A stretch of 6,441 bases of DNA from contig CAUHBW010000223.1 of NCBI GenBank assembly GCA_959604115.1, positions 1-6,441 on the forward strand. The letters are read 5' to 3'. Below the pieces are notes generated by a model. The model saw only the letters and a list, made by a program, of their open reading frames with translations, was not told the DNA's origin and ran no database searches. Below, one piece after another: positions 1-6,117 of this stretch. The position numbers were made by a program, and so were the translations under genes. Numbering within the stretch: position 1 is the stretch's first letter; the number at the start of each line of letters is the position of its first letter. This DNA comes from an uncultured Bilophila sp. Lineage in GTDB: Bacteria; Desulfobacterota; Desulfovibrionia; Desulfovibrionales; Desulfovibrionaceae.

Positions 1-462
1 GACTTTGGCCCCGGCGTTTTCAATGGCGAGACGCAGCGTGGGAAGGTCCTGCGGCGGCATCAGGAAGTAGACGTTCTTGACGGGCCGGGGCGGGGCGAAC
101 CTCGGGGCGGGCTGAATGCCTCTGGCCTTCTGGCAATCCAGTAACGCCTCGGCCCAGTCGTCCTCATAGATGATGAAGGTCTTGCATCCCGCCGCCCTGC
201 TCGCAATGGCTCCGTCTATCTTGCTCCCCGAACTCTTGCTGCGCCACTGCGGATTGGAGAGCGTGCCCACGACGACGTAACATTTCCCCGTCTTCACGGG
301 GCGCGGCTTGACCGTGGCTCCGAGCTGGGCCGTAGCCTGTTCGCAAGCCTTGCGGTCCCCAAAGGCGAACTCTCCGGTAAAACAGAAGGTCGCCGAAAAA
401 TCTATCGACTCGACATGGTCAAACATGGGGTCTTCACGAGAGATGGCTTGCTGCTCATGCAT
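1..462 (-). CDS. BRCT-domain protein, C-terminus beyond the window
   Basis: The frame stays open for 154 codons to the left edge, so the gene is partial at its 3' end. BRCT domains bind protein partners or DNA ends and nicks, for example at the C-terminus of bacterial NAD-dependent DNA ligase. Residues about 22-104 follow the BRCT pattern: a hydrophobic strand ending FCFTGEF (26-32), a Gly at the helix-strand turn (QLGATV), the strand CYVVVG (61-66), the SGSKIDGAIA helix (78-87) and a final strand with the conserved Trp (FIIYEDDW, Trp103). After a proline-rich linker (118-129), VYFLMPPQDL and IENAGAKV may start a second, related domain. No ligase or exonuclease motifs are visible in the part present. 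The ATG at 462 is preceded by GGAGGT about 6 bases upstream. It overlaps the stop of the 159-residue gene by 8 bases (ATGCATGA), so the two are probably translationally coupled. The BRCT call is firm. The cellular role is not known. Confidence 0.85.
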   Translation of the reverse strand, partial: MHEQQAISREDPMFDHVESIDFSATFCFTGEFAFGDRKACEQATAQLGATVKPRPVKTGKCYVVVGTLSNPQWRSKSSGSKIDGAIASRAAGCKTFIIYEDDWAEALLDCQKARGIQPAPRFAPPRPVKNVYFLMPPQDLPTLRLAIENAGAKV

Positions 463-934
463 GGTCCACCTCCCCGAGGCCGGAAATGAGAACCCGGAGC
501 AATTCCACATCCATCATCTGTTCGCTCCGTTTGAACTCATATCGCTCACCCTCTATGCTGTACACAGACACGACTCCCGATGACGGCGCGTCACCTTTTT
601 TCGACCGCCATTCAAGCACCTGCAACGCCGTTCCTGCATGTTCGCCCTGCCCATGAAAGGTCGTGTTTGAAAAATCAAAATTCTTTCCCTGTGTCCACAG
701 CGCTGTCTTTTGGCCCTGCACGGAGCGCGGCGTATACAGGATATCCAGACGGCTTGCCATGCTGTCCTGTACGTCGAAGGCCCACCCCTCCGACCATGGC
801 AGGTCTCTCAGCCCTTTTTCAATAGCTCCGCTGTCGCTCTGGGGGCAAGGAAGCAACCGGGTAAAACGCTTCGTTGCAGGTGCCGCCAGCAACTCATCCA
901 GCAAATCCAACGCCCTTTTCTGAAATTCATTCAT
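455..934 (-). CDS. Hypothetical protein, 159 residues
   Basis: I do not recognise this protein. It is soluble-looking, with no signal peptide or membrane segment. It begins with an amphipathic helix (residues 2-17, NEFQKRALDLLDELLA). A mixed, probably beta-rich middle follows (for example TALQVLEWR at 102-110, VVSVYSIEGERYEFKR at 121-136). It ends in a hydrophobic helix (MDVELLRVLISGLGEV, 141-156). It has a single cysteine (Cys30). The ATG at 934 has a good purine-rich ribosome binding site (GAGGAGAGG) 5 bases upstream. The stop overlaps the start of the BRCT gene, so the two form an operon and may act together. Several + strand open frames cover the same bases but lack this start context and coupling. 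Base composition is intermediate between the terminase genes and the ATPase cassette. Coding is fairly certain. Function is unknown. Confidence 0.75.
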   Translation of the reverse strand: MNEFQKRALDLLDELLAAPATKRFTRLLPCPQSDSGAIEKGLRDLPWSEGWAFDVQDSMASRLDILYTPRSVQGQKTALWTQGKNFDFSNTTFHGQGEHAGTALQVLEWRSKKGDAPSSGVVSVYSIEGERYEFKRSEQMMDVELLRVLISGLGEVDHA

Positions 935-964
935 GAGAGCCTCTCCTCATAGATTGATGGATAT

Positions 965-994
965 ACGGTAAACATTTTAGCGCAAGGCGGTCAA
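965..994 (-). promoter_or_regulatory. Possible sigma70-type promoter for the 159-residue/BRCT gene pair
   Basis: On the minus strand TTGACC (989-994) resembles a -35 box (5 of 6). TACCGT (965-970) lies 18 bases further on but matches a -10 box poorly. A better -10-like hexamer, TAAAAT (974-979), sits only 9 bases from TTGACC. The location fits, between the cassette terminator and the ATG at 934, but the match is weak. Confidence 0.25.
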
Positions 995-1060
995 CGAAAA
1001 GGATGGGGAAAGGCAAAAGGGCTGGCGGCGTTGCCTGCGTGTCTCCTCATCATACAAGAC

Positions 1061-1096
1061 AAAAACAACCCCGGTAGTGTGGGAGCACTGCCGGGG
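1061..1096 (-). terminator. Intrinsic terminator of the ATPase-TOPRIM unit
   Basis: Arms 1069-1079 (CCCCGGTAGTG) and 1086-1096 (CACTGCCGGGG) pair over 11 positions with one mismatch around a 6-base loop. On the minus strand the stem is followed directly by TTGTTTTTG (the A-rich stretch at 1060-1068). It lies 35 bases past the stop of the TOPRIM-like gene, exactly where a terminator for that operon is expected. It separates the operon from the 159-residue/BRCT pair. The rest of the 935-1131 gap shows nothing else clear. Confidence 0.85.
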
Positions 1097-1131
1097 CTGG
1101 AAAATGGTTGGAGTATCAGGTCTACCGGAAG

Positions 1132-1848
1132 TTATTGGAGTGAGGGAAGAATCACGGTACGAACAGCATCGGAAAACGCTTTTGCCTGCGGACAAAGTTC
1201 TTCTACCGTAGCCCAATTGGTAGTTATGTCATGCTGATGTGACAGATATGCCTTTTTCGTCTTTTTTACATGAGACCTTAATTTGTCAGGAATATTAGTC
1301 CGGCATTCCAGATTACTGAGCCCCCGTGCATCTGCTGTTCTCCAAGCGGCATACCCCCACGTTTCCGTATTGTATGCGGGCAGACACCAGAGGACGTTAG
1401 CTTCGGTCGTTACCGGGGCAAGCCAGCTCTTTACGACCTCTTTCAATGCGTCAGCAGACGCGCTCGCCGGAGGGCAGGGTTTTGCACAGGGTAAGGGGAG
1501 AAACCCCTCGCAGGGGATATTGGGCTGTGTATAGGAACCCCGGCTGACGTCAACATCAAGATGAATAATGACAAAATCATAGCTTAACTGAGCTGCCACA
1601 ATAAGATTTCCGGCCCCTAGTTCGGGGACAGAACGACACCATCTGCACACACCGCCCCAACCGCCCCCGTGGATACCTGCTGTGGCATCCGCACTGCCCC
1701 CCAACACTCCATCTTCAGGAGTGTCCGGCTGAAGCTGCCTAAGAATGATGGCTGTACCTTGAGGCAAAAGAGCCTCCAGAGCCGCTTCAATGACAATCTT
1801 GTCCGTGGCTCCTTCCGCAATAAGCGCAATACGGATGGGATCAGACAT
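1132..1848 (-). CDS. TOPRIM-like putative nuclease, partner of the upstream ATPase
   Basis: This 238-residue protein has the marks of a small TOPRIM domain, the metal-binding fold of topoisomerases, primases and OLD-type nucleases. A hydrophobic first strand ends in the glutamate of AEGATDK (Glu12). A later strand ends in an acidic pair, DFVIIHLDVDVS (Asp98, Asp100). A later Glu162 in PAYNTETW may also contribute. The overall plan resembles the DUF4276/RloB-like partners of ABC-type ATPases, but I cannot tell which family it belongs to. Between the two acidic motifs is a glycine-rich block, GGGWGGVCRWC (61-71). Other cysteines at 113, 121 and 125 could bind metal. There is no membrane segment. 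The ATG at 1848 overlaps the ATPase stop (ATGTCTGA, 8 bases) and has GGGAGGG upstream, so translation is probably coupled. The pairing with an ATPase suggests an effector nuclease in a defence system. Family knowledge supports this, but activity is not shown. Confidence 0.8.
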   Translation of the reverse strand: MSDPIRIALIAEGATDKIVIEAALEALLPQGTAIILRQLQPDTPEDGVLGGSADATAGIHGGGWGGVCRWCRSVPELGAGNLIVAAQLSYDFVIIHLDVDVSRGSYTQPNIPCEGFLPLPCAKPCPPASASADALKEVVKSWLAPVTTEANVLWCLPAYNTETWGYAAWRTADARGLSNLECRTNIPDKLRSHVKKTKKAYLSHQHDITTNWATVEELCPQAKAFSDAVRTVILPSLQ

Positions 1849-3013
1849 CTGGCATCCCTCCCAAATGCCCCATGACCCAAAGGCGGGAAAGCGGCCATTT
1901 GTTCTCTGACGCCAGTTGTTTGAGTTTATCAGTCAGCACAACACGATGGATTCTTGTAATTCCCTGATTATCCCGATCTACAGTAAACAGGCGTACCCTG
2001 TCGTCATTGATGGGAAGTCCATCCAAAACAATAGGGTTATGTACCGTCAGCAAAGCCTGACGTGGCTCGGTTTTGTGCTGGAGTATCCAGCTACAGAATT
2101 GCCGCATCAGCCTCTGCACCAAACGGGGATTGAGAGCCTGATCGAAATTATCCACGGCAAACAATGGTGCCATTTCTGGAGAGCGGGCCAAAACCAGTGC
2201 AAACAGGACGTACAAAGCCCCCTCGCTGGCATCGTAGGCAGTTAGGCTATTTCTGCCTTCTTTCATGAATCTGTCTTGAAAAACAAGAACATTCTGCTGA
2301 CGGGGAACAGCAGGAGACAAAAGCAACGAGGCTGAACGCGACAGCTTCACATCGCCAACCCACTCCAGCAATTCAAGAGCTTCCTCAAAAAACTCTTCTT
2401 CATCAGCAGACTGCACCAATACATCTACAGCCTCAGCAAGGCCTCCCCCCTGCAAACCGACCGCTCCCCTGATAGAATCAGGAAGAAGGCCGCGCAGCGT
2501 AGGCGTATTCGGGGTATAAATGGCGTAATCCTGCAGTCTTTGCAAAAAATGAATTTCTGGAGAATCAGGTGCAGAACCTGTAAGCGAGGTAGCGGCTAGC
2601 CCAACTTCCTTGTTTATCCATGTTTTTACACCACCTGCAAAGAGTTTTTCCTCTCCAAAGTACAGGGATTCTGTCTTGTACTGCCAATTTTTCGATGGTT
2701 TTTCCAACGGGTTGTGGAGGCTGACACTATACTTGATATCTTCGGCAGTCTTTACATCAAAAATAATGGCCTGTGGTGTTTTTTCATCTTGAAACGAGCT
2801 TTTATACAATGTCGGTAGACCGGGACGCACACCGCGTCTCAGGAGCGATTCATCATTCACCACGCTGGAAGAGGCTGCGGAAAGAACGCCTATCGCTTCA
2901 AGAATATTGCTCTTTCCGCTTCCGTTTGCACCAATAAAGACATTGACGGCCCCCAGCTCAATGAATGCATCAAGCAAGGTCTTGAATCCGCGAATATGGA
3001 TAGACGTAATCAT
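1841..3013 (-). CDS. RecF/OLD-like AAA ATPase (ABC-type), putative defence sensor
   Basis: This 390-residue ATPase belongs to the AAA_15/AAA_21 type group of SMC/RecF/OLD-like enzymes. It opens with the typical strand ITSIHIRGFKTL, then Walker A GANGSGKS (28-35). Near the C-terminus are an ABC-signature-like DASEGA (Ser263-Gly265), Walker B ending PLFAVDNFDQALNP (Asp288) and an H-loop-like LTVHNP (His325). The residue after the Walker B Asp is Asn289 where a catalytic Glu is usual. The segment between Walker A and the signature carries no obvious coiled coil and probably forms the insertion that gives partner or trigger specificity. I chose the ATG at 3013 because GAGG lies 6 bases upstream. 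A TTG four codons earlier lacks such a site. The gene overlaps the TOPRIM-like gene downstream. In AbiL, RloAB and PARIS systems such an ATPase senses infection and holds or releases a TOPRIM effector. That role is inferred here. GC content is visibly lower than in the terminase genes. Confidence 0.88.
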   Translation of the reverse strand: MITSIHIRGFKTLLDAFIELGAVNVFIGANGSGKSNILEAIGVLSAASSSVVNDESLLRRGVRPGLPTLYKSSFQDEKTPQAIIFDVKTAEDIKYSVSLHNPLEKPSKNWQYKTESLYFGEEKLFAGGVKTWINKEVGLAATSLTGSAPDSPEIHFLQRLQDYAIYTPNTPTLRGLLPDSIRGAVGLQGGGLAEAVDVLVQSADEEEFFEEALELLEWVGDVKLSRSASLLLSPAVPRQQNVLVFQDRFMKEGRNSLTAYDASEGALYVLFALVLARSPEMAPLFAVDNFDQALNPRLVQRLMRQFCSWILQHKTEPRQALLTVHNPIVLDGLPINDDRVRLFTVDRDNQGITRIHRVVLTDKLKQLASENKWPLSRLWVMGHLGGMPDV

Positions 3014-3060
3014 ACCGATCCTCAAAAATCCATCATGTTATGGTGCAATCACCCAAACCG

Positions 3061-3098
3061 AATATCCCAACTGTACCTTTTCCTTTCCAATACATTGG
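3061..3098 (-). promoter_or_regulatory. Candidate promoter with a short palindrome, upstream of the ATPase gene
   Basis: On the minus strand TTGGAA (3085-3090) and GATATT (3061-3066), 18 bases apart, each match the sigma70 boxes at 4 of 6 positions. The -35 box overlaps an inverted repeat, CCAAT-AC-ATTGG (3087-3098), that could be an operator. The promoter would start transcription about 40-45 bases before the ATG at 3013, in a 124-base gap that is AT-rich compared with the terminase genes. The match is modest. Read-through from the terminase operon is also possible, since I see no strong terminator after the helix-turn-helix gene. Confidence 0.35.
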
Positions 3099-3137
3099 TT
3101 TGTTGTGATATGTCCAGCTCTACCGGGTCATTGATTT

Positions 3138-3338
3138 TTACTCCACCCGTTCCCGCCAGCCCTGCAGGTAGCGCAGGCAGTCCTTGCGGCGCACCCTCAC
3201 GCCGCGCATCTTGCCGTTGCGCACGGCGGGCAGCAAGCCGGCATTCACCAAATTATAAAAGTGCGACTGGCTGCACCCCAGCAGAGCGCAGGCTTCCCGC
3301 CAGTCCAATACAAAACCGTCTTCCTCGCGGCCTGCCAT
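3138..3338 (-). CDS. Small helix-turn-helix DNA-binding protein, 66 residues
   Basis: The protein has the layout of a MerR/excisionase-type (HTH_17-like) winged helix. DWREACALLGCSQSHFYNLV (12-31) gives the two helices, NAGLLPAVRNGK (32-43) the turn into the wing, and GVRVRRKDCLRYLQGW (46-61) the typical end in which the basic stretch contacts DNA. The ATG at 3338 follows an excellent ribosome binding site, AGGAGGTGA, which also contains the TGA stop of the large terminase gene. The intergenic gap is therefore only 3 bases and the gene belongs to the packaging operon. In lambda-like phages the gene right after the large terminase is usually the head-joining protein gpW, of similar size, but this sequence looks like a DNA binder. 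It could be a phage regulator, an accessory packaging factor binding DNA near the terminase site, or an excisionase-like protein. The fold is likely. The role is open. Confidence 0.82.
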   Translation of the reverse strand: MAGREEDGFVLDWREACALLGCSQSHFYNLVNAGLLPAVRNGKMRGVRVRRKDCLRYLQGWRERVE

Positions 3339-3341
3339 CCG

Positions 3342-5390
3342 TCACCTCCTCAGTCGAGCCAGTCTGTCCGCCACGTTTCGCGGGCCGGGACGCTGCGCGG
3401 ACATGGGGACGGCGGGGACCGCCATCGGCGCAGGCTCCGTTTCCGAATGCTTCGGTTCCGGGCGTTCCCAGTTGCGGACGCCGAGTTCCCACGCGCAGAC
3501 GAGTGCCATCACTTCGCAGTCCCAGAAATGGTTGGGGCGCTGGTGGGGGTTCTCCCAGACCAGCTTTTCGGGGTTGAACACCTCGGCGCACATCTCCCTG
3601 GCGTAGTCTGCCAGCAGTCCCCCTCCTTCGTCGATGCCCTGCCCCGAGTTCGCGTGCAGCCAGAAGGCGCCGGGGTCGCCGGGTTTGACGGAGAGCTTTT
3701 CCGCAAGGTCGCCCTTAAAGAACGTGGTGTCCACGCGCCGGAGCAGCACGCCGCCGGGGATTTTGATCTTGGAGCCTTTCGCGTCGGGGAAGAACTCAAT
3801 GGGCGAGTAGCTCACCGGCGTGGCCATCCTCTGCTCTCCCTTGAACGGCATGGCCCGGCCTCCTTGTTGCGCGCACCATGCGTAGACCTGCTTCGTGCGT
3901 CCGGGCGCGCCCATCGCGTCGATGACGCAGGCGCTGACGCGGTATTCGTTGCCCTCGGCGTCGAGATAGACGTTGCGCCAGAGGGTCTGGGAAAGGGCCT
4001 CGAACGTCGGCGCGGTCCCGCAGCTGATGAGCCAGCTCTCTTCCGTTTCCCCGAAGCCGAACGCCCGGATGACGTAGCGGAAATACTTGGCCTGCGTGTC
4101 CACGCCCGCCACCAGCGCGGCCACGCGGGGCACGCCGTCGAAGCAACCGGGGACCCGGTTGCGCGGACGCGTGTCGCACAGGGCGAGAATGCCGTCTTCC
4201 TTGCGCTCGGAGCGGACTTCCTTCCACGGCTCGGCCTTGTACTGGTTCATGAAGTTCTTGAGGTCTTCGAGCCTGTTCGTCTTTTTCCACTTGAGGAAGG
4301 CGTGTGCCACTTCGGAAAGGGACACGAAATAGCTGTTCCACGCGGGCAGGTGGAAGCCGATCTTGACCGGCCTGTGCTGGTGCAGGTGAGCGAACAGCTC
4401 CAGCCCGGACGATTTCTCCACCCAAAAGCCCTTGCGCACGGCCCGGTCGCGGTCGGCGTCCGTCCAGTGCGCATCGCAGTGCTCGCACTGGTATACGGCC
4501 AGCCGCCCGGCGAGCACCTTCTCGGGGTCCCGTTCCCCTTCCGGCCAGCGTATCCGGTCGAACGTCATGAGCTGCGCGGCTCCGCAGCAGGGGCAGATGA
4601 CGTGGTACTCGAAGCGGGCATGGGCTTCTTCCGAGTAGGCCGTCCAGATGGGGCCGTCTTCCGTTGTCGGCGTCGAGAGCTTGAAGATGAACCGCCGTTC
4701 CTTCCACGTGATCGTGCGCTTCTCGGCGAGGCTTTCCGACGTCGCCTCCTTGCGGGGGTTCTGGTACTTGTCCAGCTCGTCCAGCACGAGGATGCGGATG
4801 GGCTTGTTGCCGAGCCGGGAGACGGAGCCGGACCAGCCCAGATAGATGGGCATGTGCTTGAGGTTGATGCGGATGCTCGAGGCGTCGTCGACGGCGCCGG
4901 AGAGGAAGCCGCGCAGGTGCCGCGAGTCCTGAATCATGGGCAGGATGCGGTCCCTGGCGTTTTCCTTGGCCGTGGTTTCGTCAGGGAAGACGACCATCGC
5001 CGGGCCGGGCGAGAGGTCGATCATCTGGGCGAGCACGTTGAGCGCGGCCTCCGAGCCGCCCGTCTGCGGCGTCTTGCACAGGATGACAACTTCAACGCCG
5101 GGGAAACGGGCCGCGTCCATCACGCCGACCAGATACGGCGTGAAGACGTTCTGCCACATCCCCGGCAGAGACGACATGCGGACCACGCGGTACCGCTCCA
5201 CCCACTTGCTGGGTGGCAGCCACTTTTGGCGGCGCATGACCGTCCGCTCCGCCTTGGAGAAGGCAAAGCGGTAAGGGGACCCGCCCGCAAGAGCGCGGGC
5301 GAGTCCTTTGGGAAGCCACGAAGGGGCCTCCGCCAGCCGGACGCTGACGTCAGCTTTCTTCTGGTTCAGATTTGAGGGACGGATCGTCAA
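3342..5390 (-). CDS. Phage terminase large subunit, GpA family
   Basis: This 682-residue protein is the ATP-driven DNA packaging motor and nuclease that cuts phage concatemers and pumps DNA into the prohead. The length fits the lambda GpA family. The N-terminal ATPase region starts with the family's WLPPSKWVERYR...FTPYLVGVMD segment (57-92). It continues with a Walker A-like loop CKTPQTGGSE (105-114), Walker B LVLDELDKY (201-209, Asp204-Glu205) and the coupling motif KLSTPT (237-242). A zinc-ribbon-like pair CPCC (266-269) and CEHC (302-305) follows. The C-terminal RNase H-like nuclease shows acidic residues in AGVDTQ (Asp431), CVIDAMG (Asp491) and HFWDCE (Asp624). The start is a TTG at 5390 with GAGGT 5 bases upstream. 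The next in-frame ATG (codon 52) would leave much of the N-terminus off. The gene overlaps the small subunit gene by 41 bases. All key residues are present, so the protein looks functional. Confidence 0.96.
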   Translation of the reverse strand: MTIRPSNLNQKKADVSVRLAEAPSWLPKGLARALAGGSPYRFAFSKAERTVMRRQKWLPPSKWVERYRVVRMSSLPGMWQNVFTPYLVGVMDAARFPGVEVVILCKTPQTGGSEAALNVLAQMIDLSPGPAMVVFPDETTAKENARDRILPMIQDSRHLRGFLSGAVDDASSIRINLKHMPIYLGWSGSVSRLGNKPIRILVLDELDKYQNPRKEATSESLAEKRTITWKERRFIFKLSTPTTEDGPIWTAYSEEAHARFEYHVICPCCGAAQLMTFDRIRWPEGERDPEKVLAGRLAVYQCEHCDAHWTDADRDRAVRKGFWVEKSSGLELFAHLHQHRPVKIGFHLPAWNSYFVSLSEVAHAFLKWKKTNRLEDLKNFMNQYKAEPWKEVRSERKEDGILALCDTRPRNRVPGCFDGVPRVAALVAGVDTQAKYFRYVIRAFGFGETEESWLISCGTAPTFEALSQTLWRNVYLDAEGNEYRVSACVIDAMGAPGRTKQVYAWCAQQGGRAMPFKGEQRMATPVSYSPIEFFPDAKGSKIKIPGGVLLRRVDTTFFKGDLAEKLSVKPGDPGAFWLHANSGQGIDEGGGLLADYAREMCAEVFNPEKLVWENPHQRPNHFWDCEVMALVCAWELGVRNWERPEPKHSETEPAPMAVPAVPMSAQRPGPRNVADRLARLRR

Positions 5391-6117
5391 GGTTGACCTC
5401 TATCTCCATCGGCTGGGCATAACGGTTGCTCAGGTTGTCGATGATCGCTTCGACCTTCCGGAGGAAGTGATGCGCCTGTTTCGGATCGCCGCCCACGGCG
5501 TCGATGAGATCGAGCGCGCCGGCCTCGAACGCCGACTTGAGTCCGGAATTGAGCGTGACGGCACGGGCCGCAAGTTCCTGCTCGACCATGTCCCGGGGGA
5601 TGTACTTGCCCTCGGCGACGTCGGCGGCCAGTTCCTTGCGCCGGGCCTCGGCTTCCTTGATGCGGATGTCCGCATTGTCCTTGCGCCGGACCCGTTCCTC
5701 AGCTTCCTGAGCCACCATTTCCGGCGTCTCGGCCATCGGCAGCGTGGTTCCGTACTTGTTGACGTTGACCACGCTGAAGGTAAGGTCCGCGTTGCGCCGC
5801 AGGATGCCCTTCCGTATATCCTGATACAGTTTGCTTTTTTTGATCTTCCTGCCGTTCTTGAGCAGGTGTTCGAGTACGTCCGTTGCCGTTTTCAGCGTTT
5901 CGCGCTTTTCCGTCGTGCCCATTTGAGCATCCTCCAGCATTCTGTTTGCACGCTGGAGCGCCGCGAGATTGGCATTGCTGGGGTCGTCTTTGACCGCCTT
6001 CTTTGCGGCTTCTTTGGCTTTCAGGAGGACGAGTATATCCGTGCCCTTGCTCTGTTCGAGCATGGCTTCAATCTGCGCGGCGCGGTCGCCAGCGGCGTTT
6101 TCTTCTCTATCGGACAT
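5350..6117 (-). CDS. Putative terminase small subunit, Nu1-like
   Basis: This is a 255-residue, strongly charged and mostly helical protein. Small terminase subunits bind the cos or pac site and load the large subunit. Residues about 70-125 hold a possible winged-helix region: ATDVLEHL, then KKSKLYQDIRKGIL, then FSVVNVNKYG. This resembles the 'choose partner, read DNA, wing' pattern of Nu1. A long charged helix follows (132-168, rich in Glu, Arg and Lys). Next comes GKYIPRDMVEQELAARA (170-186), a pattern common in Nu1-type proteins, and a helical end (190-235) before an acidic tail. It is longer than lambda Nu1 (181 residues), mainly because of an extra helical N-terminus (1-65). The ATG at 6117 has AGGAGA upstream. 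Its position directly before and overlapping the large subunit is the main support. A scaffold-like or other DNA-binding phage protein is the alternative. Confidence 0.7.
   Translation of the reverse strand: MSDREENAAGDRAAQIEAMLEQSKGTDILVLLKAKEAAKKAVKDDPSNANLAALQRANRMLEDAQMGTTEKRETLKTATDVLEHLLKNGRKIKKSKLYQDIRKGILRRNADLTFSVVNVNKYGTTLPMAETPEMVAQEAEERVRRKDNADIRIKEAEARRKELAADVAEGKYIPRDMVEQELAARAVTLNSGLKSAFEAGALDLIDAVGGDPKQAHHFLRKVEAIIDNLSNRYAQPMEIEVNLDDPSLKSEPEES

Noticed and set aside
580..952. Three + strand open frames of 80-86 codons opposite the 159-residue gene
   Set aside because: They overlap each other, lack good ribosome binding sites and show no family features. The minus-strand gene has a strong site and is coupled to the BRCT gene.
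3014..3025. TTG start four codons upstream for the ATPase gene
   Set aside because: The GAGG ribosome binding site lies between this TTG and the ATG at 3013, so the ATG is the better start.
3796..4707. A 303-codon minus-strand open frame within the terminase gene
   Set aside because: It is in another frame of the terminase gene and is Arg/Gly-rich without motifs.
3261..5375. A 704-codon open frame on the + strand, antisense to the large terminase gene
   Set aside because: It is longer than the terminase gene itself, but its translation is a low-complexity run of Arg, Ala, Gly, Val and His with no domain. The opposite strand carries all terminase motifs. It is a shadow of GC-rich coding sequence.
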